A DNA stretch of 64,000 nucleotides from contig JAWPHD010000234.1 of assembly GCA_037043455.1 (NCBI GenBank), forward strand, positions 372,001-436,000, given 5' to 3'. Positions 50,685 to 61,976 of this stretch are shown here, one piece after another. The position numbers and the translations under genes are program-made. Under the pieces are notes generated by a model that did no database searches, was not told where the DNA came from, and saw only the letters and a program-made list of their open reading frames with translations. Position 1 is the first letter of the stretch, and every line of letters starts with the position of its first letter. This DNA is from Cyrtodaria siliqua (taxonomy: Eukaryota > Mollusca > Bivalvia > Adapedonta > Hiatellidae).

Positions 50685-50996
50685 ATGGAAATCACAACTG
50701 CACGATTTGATGAACTGCTCGAAGAGCAAAATCAAAATAGCACAAAGAAATGGACAGACTTGGAAATAAAAAAAATATACACTATTACAGATACAAAAAT
50801 AGTAGATACTGAATATGGTCCATCCATGGTATTGACATTATTAGACAACGGTGAAGTATGGGCGCCTGATCATCTCAAAAATAAATTAGAGAAGAGTGCT
50901 AAACCACCATATTATATGCGACCACTTGGATTGAAACCATGTAAAAACAACAACAAAAATAGGTATCATGCATATGACTTAGTTTTTTCAAAGTAA
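50685..50996 (+). CDS. Small beta-rich protein, possibly OB-fold, 103 residues (B)
   Basis: Complete copy of the 92-residue gene of A, with the original C-terminal end (NNNKNRYHAYDLVFSK). It begins MEITTARFDELLEEQ. One of the few B genes without a visible lesion. Confidence 0.6.
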   Translation: MEITTARFDELLEEQNQNSTKKWTDLEIKKIYTITDTKIVDTEYGPSMVLTLLDNGEVWAPDHLKNKLEKSAKPPYYMRPLGLKPCKNNNKNRYHAYDLVFSK

Positions 50997-51049
50997 ACAT
51001 ACTTAGTCATTCCAAATCTAAAGTAATTATAGTTTTAAACTAATTTTTT

Positions 51050-51469
51050 TTATGAAATCAATTTATACGCCACAAATCCAGTTATATCCATGCCCACCAC
51101 AATAAACGTAATTTCTCTATTCTGTTGATCCGGAGATGGTGTATAAAAATCACTCAACTTGGGCTCCGGTTCTATAAGCAAATGTTTGCCAGTTATGTAA
51201 TAATACTGTTTCATAGCCTGGTCCACATCATCAAAAGTCTGCTCTGCATGATGCTCCTTTTGCAGTTGCTTATTAATAAAATCTAATCTCTCTGTTCTTT
51301 TTTTATTCCACGCCACTTGTGCTGCGTTTAATTGTTCCACTGCTTTGTCATGCCTTTGTCATTCCTCATCTGAATGACTTCCCATTTTTGAAAAGAAATA
51401 ATTTGAACCGCTAAACGCCAATGCATTTGTTAATGCGCCACCTATCATCATTGCTACTGCACTTGCCAT
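51050..51469 (-). pseudogene. Conserved Polinton protein with C-terminal anchor (B)
   Basis: It starts at ATG 51469 (MASAVAMMIGGALTNALAFS). B has TTA where A has its TAA stop, but carries its own TGA at 51359-51361, where A has AGA. The rest (51050-51340) is open with the same C-terminal hydrophobic segment. Confidence 0.7.
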
Positions 51470-51492
51470 TTTTTTATATATATTTTTTTAAA

Positions 51493-51729
51493 TTATTTCA
51501 TATGATCCGCAGGAATAATACCTTGCTTAATCAGCATATCCTTTGTAGCCATTGCTAACATTATATCCACAGACAGCATCCCAACATCTACCATATTAAA
51601 ATCCACTTTAGGGGCTGGTCTTTTTAGTAGTTTTCTTCCAATCTCAGAATATCCAACAGTTAAAAGTGTTTCCACTCCAGCGTGATACATCATATTTACA
51701 ATTTGTTTTCCGTCAATACTTGCTGCCAT
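51493..51729 (-). CDS. Small helical Polinton protein, 78 residues (B)
   Basis: Intact copy of the gene at 39023-39259, differing by a handful of residues (NMVDVGML for NIENVGML; PADHMK for PADIMK). Confidence 0.65.
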   Translation of the reverse strand: MAASIDGKQIVNMMYHAGVETLLTVGYSEIGRKLLKRPAPKVDFNMVDVGMLSVDIMLAMATKDMLIKQGIIPADHMK

Positions 51730-51756
51730 TTTTTTTATATTATTTTTTTTAATAAA

Positions 51757-52119
51757 TTATTAAAAACAATCAAACGGGTCTTTTGGTGCAACATGAACAA
51801 CAGCAGGTTGCACAGGTTGCGTAGCAGATTTCTTGTTATAAATATACAAACCCAACCCAGCAATGCGTAATAATCAAACCAGACACGGTGGAATATAATT
51901 TGTGTATACGTTTATTTTGATTTCTGATTCCTCTTCATCTATTGTTATTTTTGTTATTTTATTTTCATCTTGCTTTGCAGCATCTTGATTTGCATCCTGT
52001 GCATCCTGAAGCAAACGCTTTGCCTTTTTTGCCGCTGCTCCTTTTTTCCCAGCCTCTATTCTTTTTGGATTTTTTACTTTTTGTACAGGTATAACTTCAC
52101 TCTCTTGGTTCTCCATCAT
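51757..52119 (-). pseudogene. Basic single-pass membrane protein (B)
   Basis: The start MMENQESEVIPVQKVKNPKR and the basic region are kept. Small indels around the membrane helix (after IPPCLV, near 51874) shift the frame, and the PKDPFD end is read in another frame. Confidence 0.6.
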
Positions 52120-52727
52120 TTATATTATCTATATTTTTATTTTTATTAAAATCAATATGTCTAACAGTTGTCAGTATTGCTGTAAATGGTGCTAAGCACA
52201 TTCCATACCTGTAATACAACTCACAACAAGCGCTTGTCAAAGGATGATTAATAAATGGGTCTTCCTCCAAATCTTCTATCAGTTTTGGTGGATTGGTTAC
52301 ATTAAAATATTTTGATACTCCCATCACATACAAGTTAATAAAATAATTGCCTAAAGTCTTGGTCATGCTTGCCCCAATTCTTGCTTCATATCTGCAGTAA
52401 AGTTTGTTAATTTCATCCGGGGGCATGCTATCTATATTCGTGAGTTGTATGTCTTTACCCAAATATTGACGACTACCGCCGCCAGCCACTATGGCTAATA
52501 ATCTTTCTTTTTTTTGTTTCTTGTTGATTTGATTCATCACGTTCCGTAAAACCTTCCGATATATCTTGTAATAGTTCTTCCGCATTCATTTTTATATTAA
52601 TAATTTTATTTTTTATCTTGAAATAAACATACAACATAAAACAACCAGCTGCGATATTCATGCAACTAGTAATTGTTAGTATTGTTAATAGCATTGTTAT
52701 TAATATTGCTATTTTTTTTATTAGCAT
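52097..52727 (-). pseudogene. GSRQYLGKD-family protein (B)
   Basis: Two overlapping frames: 52473-52727 has the hydrophobic N-terminus and MNAEELLQDISEG; 52097-52585 has GGGSRQYLGKDIQLTNIDSM to the end. One frameshift near 52500, at a run of A, separates them. Confidence 0.65.
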
Positions 52728-52905
52728 TGTTAATTTGCCGCAAGCATTGCTATTAACAATGCTACTTTGCTATGAGCAATGCTGTAAGCATTACTATATT
52801 TTCTGATATTTTCATTATATTTTCATGTCAGTATTGCTACTTTGCTGTTAGTATTACTATTAGCAACAAAGCAATGCTGTTAGAAAAAAAGCATTGCTGT
52901 TAAAA
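52660..52905. repeat. Array of imperfect GCAATG/AGCATTGC words (B)
   Basis: Counterpart of 37865-38075 in A, with words such as caagcattgctattaacaat, agcaatgctgtaagc and aaagcaatgctgtta. Longer and more irregular than in A. Confidence 0.6.
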
Positions 52906-52912
52906 ATGATTC

Positions 52913-53549
52913 AACCCAATAACCAGTTGGTTGGTCAGTCCTCAAAATTAACTTGGAATATTAAGTCTTAGCTAAAGCTTTTCTTAATCTGGTTCTCTCT
53001 TCCAGCGTCGGAATAACATTATTCTCTCTCAAACAATTTTCATAACTATCTCTGTCCTTAGTGTAAAACATACACAACCATTTTGCTTGCTCCCTTAAAT
53101 CTTTCAATACAGAATTATATTTCTGTGATATAACCCACACAGATTGTTTGGCGTGGCGACCAGAGAATGCCAACTCTGATAGCATATCTTTTTTCTTTGT
53201 TAGTTCTTTTGTGGCTGAGCAATCATCAATGATGTATAGTGTGGGCTTTGCCAGCATATTGTTTGAAAAATAAACGCAACAATTCTTCTAACATTTCTTT
53301 GCCGTTCCTAACGGGATTGACTTTTCTTTTTTTTTTTATGTTTTGGGTGTCTTACATCACCTATCCAGGGTCTATTTTTATAAGCCTCGTTCCACTTTAT
53401 AGTCGGACACAATATAATTAATCCAGCATACTCTTGTTTAAGTATGTCAAGAACAAACTCTGTCTTACCACAGCCTGTCTGACCACAGATAATGGCACTG
53501 TGTGGATATTTAGGATATTTAGTATCGTACTTTTTTTAATCTTCCATCT
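52913..53549 (-). pseudogene. A32-like packaging ATPase, frame-shifted (B)
   Basis: The Walker A region (GQTGCGKTEFVLDIL) is readable near 53440-53490. The Walker B half is in the ORF 52961-53257 (TLYIIDDCSATKELTKKKDM). Between them, around 53260-53335, a deletion and poly-A slippage shift the frame. A TAA stands right after MED at the start. Confidence 0.75.
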
Positions 53550-53632
53550 TTTTTGAATATATTTTTTAAAATTAAATAAAATAACTAATGGCTGAGGGTG
53601 TATATTTAGTATCGTACTTCTTTGAATCTTCC
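53510..53632. repeat. Duplicated promoter and start copied into the capsid-ATPase junction (B)
   Basis: 53557-53600 reads aatatattttttaaaattaa, ataaaataactaatggctga, gggtg. This matches 54891-54935, the promoter and first codons (MAEGG) of the coiled-coil gene. It is bracketed by a direct repeat of the capsid-gene end (atatttagtatcgtactt at about 53515 and 53607). A template-switch insertion explains both. Confidence 0.75.
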
Positions 53633-54874
53633 ATCTTCGAAATTGATTTGCGCATCTTGTATTATATATAGATAAATATTTAAAGGTTGATCTGCATCTG
53701 CTTTTTTATTTATTAGTATCGTTATGCCTTCACTGCCGTTTTCTATTTTTCTTCCACTGCCGTATAATAAATTGTCATCACATTTTCTAAGGTCAAGCCA
53801 CAAAGCATATGATTTTGTTAGATAGGTCTCAAGAGAAACATTGGTAAAGTTTAAGTCCCTCGCTACTATTTCTGTCTCTTTGTTTCTTTTTGAGGTCAAG
53901 GCAAAATATTTGTTGATTTCATCCCAATGTTGATATGCCTTCATGCCCTGACTATACAACTGATTTGGTACTCCCTCTATTGTCATTTCAACTTTTTCAA
54001 TCATTGGGTTGTAATAGGTTTCTGTGCTTGTTCTTTCTGGGTCTTCAAACAGCATTAGAATACCTTTCATGCTCTGTGCTTGTACATTAATAACGATGTT
54101 CCAAAGGGTATCAGATTTGTTTTTTATTATTTTTCTATGTCGCAAGATACGATCATACAAAAATACTATCTTACCATTGATTTGCTGTCTTATTTGTCTG
54201 GATAATTCAACATCACTAACCATATCAAATTCCAAGCAGATATTTTTTATTACATAAGATGCATCAGCATCAGTGCTTTTGATAACTTTGTTATAATCAT
54301 TAAACGTTAATTCATATTCTAACCTGTCGCCAAGCCCCGATTGATAAAATGGCATATGACTTTATAACATTTCAAAGTCCAGTGGAATACAAAATCTATT
54401 TCCATAAGCTGCTGCTATAGCTTCATCTTCGGTGTCTGTGGAAGCATCTCCCACGCCAACTCTATGTTTTAACATGTTTGCTTTACCAATACCTTGGTAA
54501 GCTATGTTTAATCTTTCGGTAGGGGCTTTCCATAAATCTACATAACAATGATATATATCACTGTCATCTATTGACATGACCTCATTGCCACTTATTCTTA
54601 TTGTCATTTTTTTCACAATTGCTCTACCCAGATTTTGATATATAGTAGCGTTGGCGTCTGTTCTGCTTTTAAGTTCTATTTCAAAGGCAAGACGAGCAGT
54701 ACGTGGAACTATCACATCATTAGTACTTAGATTGGGAAATCTCACAAGCAGTTGCTGGTTTTGGTCTATTGTTGATGGATTATTAGTTATTACTACACTT
54801 GTGCGGATGCCCTTGGCACCATGAGGCTCTATTAGTTTTCTATGAGGGTTGAGTTTGTTTCCGTAAGCTGACAT
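53606..54874 (-). pseudogene. Major capsid protein, one nonsense codon (B)
   Basis: Two in-frame pieces, 54362-54874 and 53606-54355, are separated by TAA at 54362-54364 (GAA in A). Otherwise open. It retains the 16-residue segment missing from A (around GKIVFLYDRIL, 54142-54189). The end reads INFEDGRFKEVRY. Confidence 0.8.
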
Positions 54875-54921
54875 TGTTTTTATTTTTTAAATATATTTTT
54901 TAAAATTAAATAAAATAAACA

Positions 54922-56265
54922 ATGGCTGAGGGTGGATTTCAAAATCCTACGTTTGATGCTGAAGATGAGGATGCCCTTATGGCTGAACTCTTTGATGAAG
55001 AATCAGATTTATACAACCTGGCTCAGAATTCCAGAGACAAAATGCAAATGAAAATAACCATATTGATCAGAACAGAAGAACAGCTTACACAAAACATGTT
55101 GTTAGTAGATCAATTTCTTACTGAAGTTAATGCTGAGATCAGCGGAATTGATTATAAAGATGATTTTAGAGTGGATGAGGACGAAAACGGTAGAACAATG
55201 TTATATGCAGTTCAGTTGGGGACGGATGATGTTACACTTACCTATTATAAGGGAAATAATCCAAACGAACCAATCAAGTTTTATGTGCTGGACACTCTAC
55301 TTAGAAAACATGGCATTGACTTCATAAAAAATAATTTAAAAATATATGATTATTTAGCCCCACGTGAAAGAAAGGCTCAGGGTAGGGCAGAATTTGCAGC
55401 CTAGACAAAAACAAGAGATACCATCGCTGCAGAAAATATACCATTGCAAACTTTTTCAACAACTAAAGATGTACAAAATACAGTAGATGCTGTAAATATA
55501 ATTGAGAGTAATTTGAGTAATATAATAGATGAAACTCATCCTACTGTTCAACCAGAAGATCTAACACTGCGAGAAATACGAGGTTTAGATAAGAGATTGA
55601 AAAGCTTTCGTGGAGAACTTACTAATAATCTCTCAAAGCTCACTGAGCTTGATAAAGACATAACAAAAGAAAAACAAAAATTAGAACAGGTTAGCACCCC
55701 CGGGCAGGAGGATGAGTTTCAACAAGAGCGCATATGTGACAGAATAAAAAACTTAGAAGATGAAAGAAGTGAACGACTTGAAGCGGCGAGTGAAAACAAA
55801 GAAGCATTACGCAGTCAAATAAACAGGATAAAAGAAACTATAAATAAGGTGTTACAAGAAGACTCAACATTGGGTGACAGAATAAAAACACTATTCAGAG
55901 AGCAAGGTATTACTATTGTTAGTATTTTGACTGCCTTTGGTATGATTATTGGGGTATTAGTTGAGGCCATTATTCCTACAACGGGAGGAGGGACTGCACC
56001 TGTTCCGACTCCAAAACCTGATCCATCAAGTGTAAAAGACTGGATAAAAAAACAACTACTTAATCTTGGTAAACTTCTTGCCAACCTGGCTGGTAAAGCT
56101 GCTGCAGCACTTCCATGAGTTATTGGTGCAATAGTATCATGGCTTTTATCTGCAACAGGTAATGTTATTAATTGGCTTGGTAACAATCTATGGGCTTTGC
56201 TTGTGTTTGTTACCGGGTTGTTGTATGTGGCAGCCAAAGAGTGGTTTAGTAAATCTCGTAGATAA
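54922..56265 (+). pseudogene. Coiled-coil membrane protein (B)
   Basis: It starts at ATG 54922 (MAEGGFQNPTFDAEDEDALM). In-frame stops lie at 55402-55404 (TAG) and 56116-56118 (TGA, where A has GGA). Around 55010-55060 the frame differs from that of A over a short stretch, as if two compensating indels occurred. The coiled coil, first membrane helix and last hydrophobic helix (WALLVFVTGLLYVAAKEW) are all recognisable. Confidence 0.7.
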
Positions 56266-57532
56266 GTAATGCAGCAAGACCTATTACTACGGTACCAACA
56301 ATTATAGTTGTTGTGTTATCTTCGTGTTCAATCGCTATTTTTTGTATTTCTGGTGGGTTATGTTCCACAGTTTCATGTATTAATTTATCAAAGTCAGAAT
56401 GTTCCGGTAAAAATTTCTTTGTCGTGGTGCCTTGAAAAGGTTGAATATTTTTTGGTGGCACTGGTTTTACATTTACATCATTATTCAATCATAATGCTTG
56501 TGCATCGGTTGCTATTACAATTTCATTATTGTAGTCTTGTATTATTCCGATTCTTAATTCCATGTCACTTGGAGACATGTACAATCCACTTCCATAAACA
56601 AAATTTACTTTACTTCTTGCATATTTTAGGGTGTTTTCATATCTTGAAATTTGACTGGGCAAGTCAATGGGGCTATTTATTGCGTCCTCTACATTTGCTA
56701 GAAATTGTTTCTGTGCATCAAATGCTGTTCCAGTTCCAAGTATATCAGTTCTTGTTTGTGATTGTGAGCCAAGGATTGCCCAGCAGTATGTTCTTATGCT
56801 GTCATTGATTCTTTCTACTCCTGCCCTTGTAAATCCAGATGAACTATCTAGTATAAAAGTAGACCAACTATTGTCAGCCTCAGATCCTTGTGCAATGTAA
56901 TCAATGTGATATGTTTTATCACTCTCATAGACTGTAAAACTCATCGTTTTGTTGTCGTATACAGTATTTACCAAAGGATGATAACCAATATTTGTCCAGT
57001 AATTATAAATTGTTACTAGACCATCATTATAGCTTTGTTTCTGTCTTCAGTCCGAATTTAAGTCAACGTTAAACTCCTTGCATATTCTCTCGTATGCGTT
57101 TCGGTTATATGTGTTATTAAACGCATTCCAATTTGAGTCTTGCGGCATTGCTACACTCATCTCAAATAATATTCTTCTGACTTGGTAATAGACATGAAAT
57201 CGAAATAACGAACCAACCAGGGCATCAGCTTTCGGAACAGAGTTCCATAGATGATTGTTGAAATCAATGCCACATCCAGTTGTCGCACACCAAATAGCAA
57301 AATTTAACTAATTCTGCCAAAATAACATCCAATCTGTTCCCCAGCGTTGGACTATAGCATCTGATTTGACGTATGGAAGTTTGTATTTTTCAAAGACATT
57401 GGGAAATGATGCTTTAAAGCCTTTACTATTGGATGTAATGACTATGTTTTAATTTATTATATCTATCACTTTCTTGCTAAAAGTATTTGAATAGTGAGCA
57501 TCTGGGCTATATTTGAATTCTTTAAAAATCAT
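56246..57532 (-). pseudogene. Large conserved protein with C-terminal membrane anchor (B)
   Basis: The start codon is at 57532, after the A/T box. The frame is broken in the first third (stops near 57305 and 57450), open over 56489-56974, stopped by TGA at the GGA position of A (about 56487), then open 56246-56488 with the membrane helix. It ends four residues earlier than in A. Confidence 0.7.
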
Positions 57533-57566
57533 TTTTATTTGTATTTTTTATATATATTAAAAAAAA

Positions 57567-58213
57567 ATGTTTCATACAATTTCAAACATAGACAATTCTA
57601 TTAACTTACAACAGTATATCGATAATAGAAATGGAGATAAGCGCGTTGGATTAAAAGTTTTACATACACTATTGGCTGGTTTAATATTATTAATCATGAA
57701 GTCATAAAGACAAAAAAAAAAGATAAAGCTTATCGTATACCAGCTGGACTCTATAACTTTCAAGACTTGGTAGAAGATTTTAGCAATTTAAATGAAAATA
57801 TTATCCTAACCATTTTTGCACAAAGTGCTACAGCCATTTTAAATACGTCAATAGAGACACGAATGTCAAGCGGTCTTTCAAAAATACTGGGGTTCGAGGA
57901 CAGAAAATGGTTAAAAGGTATTCAGGCCGGAATTCACCCAATTAATTTAGCTCCTTATAAACAGCTATATGTTCATCTGGAACAAGTTAATACGAGTAGT
58001 AATTATTTCAATGGTGCACCAAGCACTATTATAGGTGTTATACCTGTAGTAAATAAGCAGTTTGGGGATATTGTATATACACGTTTTTATCCTGAATATC
58101 ACTGTCTTACAAATGGTGCAATTACTGAATTGAAAATAGAAGTCAGAGATGAGTATGGCAACAAAATAAATAATCACGGTTTGCCTATGAGTTGTGTTTT
58201 GGAAATTATTTAA
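57567..58213 (+). pseudogene. Putative minor capsid protein (B)
   Basis: It begins MFHTISNIDNSINLQQYIDN. A frameshift after GLK (about 57655) leads to a stop. The original frame is recovered from about 57710, and 57767-58213 is open to the same LPMSCVLEII end. Confidence 0.65.
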
Positions 58214-58238
58214 AAAATATATTTTTATAAAAAAAACA

Positions 58239-58734
58239 ATGAGTATATTTGGACCAACAAGACCTAAAAAACAGAAGACTTAGAGGCTTTGATAAATAAT
58301 GTTCAAGATTTATATAGGCGAATTGTGCCTTTTGTTAACCAGTTTAATCTTTGAGAGATAGAGTTGATAATCTTAAATATGGAATTATAACAATATTTGC
58401 AGAGGCTAAGGGCCCACTTGTGTTGAATAGAATACTCTCATTTGGTAACGGTGGGGCAGAAACAAATGTGGGACATGTAATGACACGCCGTGGACGGATT
58501 ATGGGAATAGGTTTAGCATGTGAACGATTAGTTGGTGACGTATCTGTAATAGTTTCTGTCAATGGTGCTGAACAACCAAATTATGGCATAACGCTTCACA
58601 TCATCCCACGCAGTCATGATAACTTTGATAAACCTTTAGAGATTGGTGCTGGTTCTGTTGTTAACTTTGTATGCAAGGTTGCCAACGCTAACGCTGTAAA
58701 TACGGTGGCATCATTATTAATTGAATTAGTTTAA
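58239..58734 (+). pseudogene. Coiled-coil plus beta-rich, possibly fibre-like protein (B)
   Basis: It begins MSIFGPTRPKKQKT, then a stop. The heptad region is degraded by indels (58270-58350). The beta-rich domain (58351-58734) is open and closely resembles that of A. Confidence 0.65.
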
Positions 58735-58756
58735 TCTTTTATTAATAAATAAAAAT

Positions 58757-59341
58757 ATGCCAAAGCAACCGACAGCACCAAGTTTATATCCTGAGTTGCC
58801 AGTAGAAGACGGGCAAAATTATAGATTACAAAAAATTTCAGAAATTGAAAAAAAGTTAATTACAGAACGAGATATACGTCAGTCACTTTATAAAAAATAT
58901 AAACGTGGTATTAATATTACAGATGGAATTGACACTACCTTAATATCTGCAGGTGTTATTATGGCTGGGGTTGGATTTGTTGTTCCAGTTTTGTTACCTT
59001 TAGAAATAGCAGCAATAGTATATGGACCTACAGGTGTTTTTATTAATTTTATCAGACGCAAGCTTAATGCAAAAGCTCAAAAACATCATGAAATAAAAAC
59101 TTTGGCAGAGGCTAAGTTAAATAGTATAAAGCAGTTAATATCAAAAGCGTTGAGTGATGCACAAATATCTGAGCAAGAGTTTAAGTTGATTTTAGATGAA
59201 CTGGAGAGATATTATAATTTGAAACAGGACATCAAACAAAAGAAACTTGAAATTAGTGAAGTTCAAAAAAAAGAAATAGTGGAGCAGGGAAGAAAGGAAG
59301 CAATGGCAACCTTACAAAAAAATCTAAAAAGTGTGTCATGA
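58757..59341 (+). CDS. Conserved Polinton protein with hydrophobic hairpin, 194 residues (B)
   Basis: Complete copy of the 177-residue gene of A with its original end (KKEIVEQGRKEAMATLQKN). It begins MPKQPTAPSLYPELP. The TGA stop overlaps an ATG (ATGA at 59338-59341) that opens an 18-codon frame ending DPPPLYST. Confidence 0.65.
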   Translation: MPKQPTAPSLYPELPVEDGQNYRLQKISEIEKKLITERDIRQSLYKKYKRGINITDGIDTTLISAGVIMAGVGFVVPVLLPLEIAAIVYGPTGVFINFIRRKLNAKAQKHHEIKTLAEAKLNSIKQLISKALSDAQISEQEFKLILDELERYYNLKQDIKQKKLEISEVQKKEIVEQGRKEAMATLQKNLKSVS

Positions 59342-59394
59342 ATTGTTTTAGTAATGTGTATGAGTACGATCCACCACCTTTGTATTCAACCTAG
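59338..59394 (+). CDS. 18-codon mini-ORF with PPPLY motif (B)
   Basis: Translation MNCFSNVYEYDPPPLYST, overlapping the preceding stop by ATGA, which is a typical spacing for coupled translation. The 49 bp from 59341 are identical to the A copy at 31171-31219. It could be an independent peptide or a frameshifted tail of the preceding protein. Confidence 0.35.
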   Translation: MNCFSNVYEYDPPPLYST

Positions 59395-59399
59395 AACCT

Positions 59400-59862
59400 T
59401 CTAAAAATATAAAAAAAAAAAAATACAAATTTAAATGGACTTACCTTTCATGAAAAATAATCCTAGTTTTATCCTTACTCTTTCAGGACTCTATTCCCAT
59501 AGGGTATGTCACGAGTATACTAATCCGTAGTTTCAGCGCCTTATATACCCGTCAGGGAGACCAAAAACTTCACCGATTGGTTGATATAAATAGATGCTTA
59601 TCACATGAGCTATAACCGATTGGTTGATATAAATAGACGATATAAATAGACGCTTATCACATGAGCTAATACATGTGACAATAATCACGTAACCTTACTA
59701 ATACACATCTGACATGACAATAATCACGTAACCTTACCAATCTGTTACATACATGTTTATAATCCGGGAACGGTTACATATATATTCACATTTGACATGA
59801 CAATAATCACGTAACCTTACTACTACACAAAGCTCAAAACCTAAAAAATTTAAACTTGCAAT
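59400..59862. repeat. B-specific segment with three direct repeats
   Basis: No counterpart in A. It contains acaataatcacgtaacctta three times (about 59675, 59717, 59799) and accgattggttgatataaat twice (59573, 59610). Probably an old insertion or TIR-internal expansion. No coding capacity. Confidence 0.6.
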
Positions 59863-60123
59863 CTTCACTACCCCTATTTTAAAAAAGTTTGTTAACATAA
59901 GTTTTAATGTTTAACCTCTATTGTGTAATAAAATTTAAACATCCAAATTTAAAACATTTTCACAATTCAATCTTAAAATCTTGGGTTATTTAGCGCCTGG
60001 GACATGCTGAATAACCAGTTAAATCGACTTAATTTTCAGTAAAACTGAAAAAATTTGTGTGGTGATTTTAGATTATTTGGGGTAATTTGGTTGTGGTCCA
60101 GAACCCCCATAATACATATATAT
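59863..60123 (-). repeat. Right TIR of element B
   Basis: Uninterrupted 261-bp copy. It shows the empty form of the site where A entered the left TIR (agcatgtccc). Confidence 0.9.
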
Positions 60124-60242
60124 TCAATATGTCATCCGGATACCGAGAGGTGTCATTAAAGGTTTCCATTGCATCTGCCTTAGTATCTAGTGAAAGACTC
60201 AACATGAAATCTCTTTCATAGCAATACAAAAACAAATCTGCA
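60124..60242 (-). pseudogene. RT gene, part N-terminal to the Polinton B insertion
   Basis: The minus strand reads VADLFLYCYERDFMLSLSL, KADAMETFNDTSRYPDDILN and then meets element B. The DD pair is the expected catalytic RT motif. The continuation (EELQLNK and so on) lies at 30000-30694 on the other side of B. Confidence 0.75.
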
Positions 60243-61976
60243 ACGAAATATGTAAGAGTTCGTAAAAAAACTCGGAGATGAAAACTGAGTTTTTTTCAAA
60301 AAGGTTTTGTTTTGTGTTGTAATCCGTTCAATAAATGTTGATATGTGTGGCCGTTTCCAAAACTATTTGTTAACATATTATTTTCTTTTGTCACGATATA
60401 GTGGACACCTCAACACAAAATAACACTGAATTCCGTCTTCTAGTGTAATGCAAAGCCGGCATTTTATTTCTGGTCGTGGTATTTTATTTGGTCTATGGCA
60501 TCGTCCAGTGTCAATTTCTATTCTATATTGTATGACTAGAGACTATTAGTTTGGTTGAAAAAAAAATGAAAAAAAGGTAAAAAAAAGCGTTTGTATGTAT
60601 GGAATATCCGTTTCAGCTTAGTCCACCCTAACGTCAATCATCGGTCACAAAATATGCACTTATTTGAGAACTATGGCGAAAAAAAGGGTTTCCCTCACCG
60701 ACAGTTTGCAACACTATTGCCAACGCTTTTATCGTTGCAGTGTCATTTACTTCCAAATACTATTCTGACTTGAAATCACTTGCCCCTCATCGCTGTGGGT
60801 TTGTTACCTCATGGACATAGGAATCTTTATGTGAGGAAGCTATCCAACTGGCTTGCGGAATGTCGTAGGTTATACCCATGTTCCCGCCCGTGCACGAAAA
60901 TTGCCCGTAGGGACACCTGGGGTCTTCCTCCATCATTGGAAGCTGGAAAAGTCGCCATATGACCTTAGCTGTTGGTGCGACTATAAAACCAATTCATTTC
61001 CATTGCTTGCTGTTTCTCCATGTATACATCAAAGTAATTCAGGCAAAGTCGAATAGTTTTCTTATAAATTGATACAATATAGTCATAAACATTATTGTGA
61101 AACTTGTTTATGATTTCGTTTCACATGTCAATAGCTTCTGATATGTATTAATGATATACCGTATTATAATGTTCAACATGCATGGAGGAGTTCATTATTA
61201 AAGCATAATACTGAAAAGGGGATCCTTGGAAGTAACAAACACAAATAAGGGATAAAAGAAGCAGACTCGGTTTTATTGAGTCTGTTCATGAGAGGTAACG
61301 TATAGTGCAATAGCTCTCTTTATTTTAAGTTTGAAGTTGGAGTGGACTTGACGCACATAAACTCGTCATTGTCTGGGTCAATTGAGATACCCCTTCTGTG
61401 TCAATTGCGACATTCGCGTTTCTACACAAGAATGAACATTTTATATAAGCATTTCCTTTTTCATTACTTTTTTTCAGTTTGTTTCATCCACAATTTTCAT
61501 TGTGTTATGAAGAAAAACTATAGGCCTATTATAAGAGTAAAAGGGATAGATTTTATTAAATGTACGATTTTTTTTTATAAAATTAACAAGAAATGTCTCG
61601 TTATATAAAGTCTTACAAGCAACGCTGACATTTAGTAAAACGATCCCAGTATCGTTATTGGTTTGTAACACATTTTATACACCACAAGAAAAGAGTAAAA
61701 TTACAAGAAAACAAACAGTTGACACGGAAGTATAGTTATGACAGATTACAGTATCGGGATTGGTTGTAACACCTTTATACAGCAACAGAAAAGTGTTCAA
61801 TTTCACAGTTGACAATAAAGTATAAATAGACAGCATTTTAATAGCTGTACTTTGCTCACACTACCTGCCTGGAAATTACATTATAATTACCCTAGCAAGA
61901 GAGGAAATACATTTGATAAAGGACCCTCAGAGTAGATGCAAAAGTTGAACAGAAAATAGAGCAATTCCAATGAAAC
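60243..61976. other. Intergenic DNA, nothing recognised
   Basis: Short ORFs (at most 88 codons) without features. No tandem repeat or TIR pair was seen. Confidence 0.5.

Larger units (their letters stand above)
30695..60123. mobile_element. Element B: outer Polinton/Maverick, ~14.6 kb of its own, split by element A
   Basis: The left TIR is 30695-30815 plus 45618-45757; the right TIR is 59863-60123. Each is 261 bp and opens with atatatatgtattatggggg. Flanks are TTCAAT at 30689-30694 and TTCAAT at 60123-60128 (five bases outside the TIR, the sixth shared with its last T). Gene order from 45.8 to 59.3 kb mirrors element A. Most genes have stops or frameshifts. Its left TIR is interrupted by the whole of element A. 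B lies inside an RT pseudogene. Confidence 0.9.

Noticed and set aside
55815..56237. 140-codon antisense ORF and its A counterpart (34352-34723)
   Set aside because: Mirror frames of the coiled-coil membrane protein gene; the similarity between copies follows from the sense gene.
30695..60123. Assembly artefact duplicating one Polinton as an inverted copy
   Set aside because: A and B differ by many substitutions, private lesions, TIR sequence and gene content, and the empty-site logic at GCATG fits true insertion.
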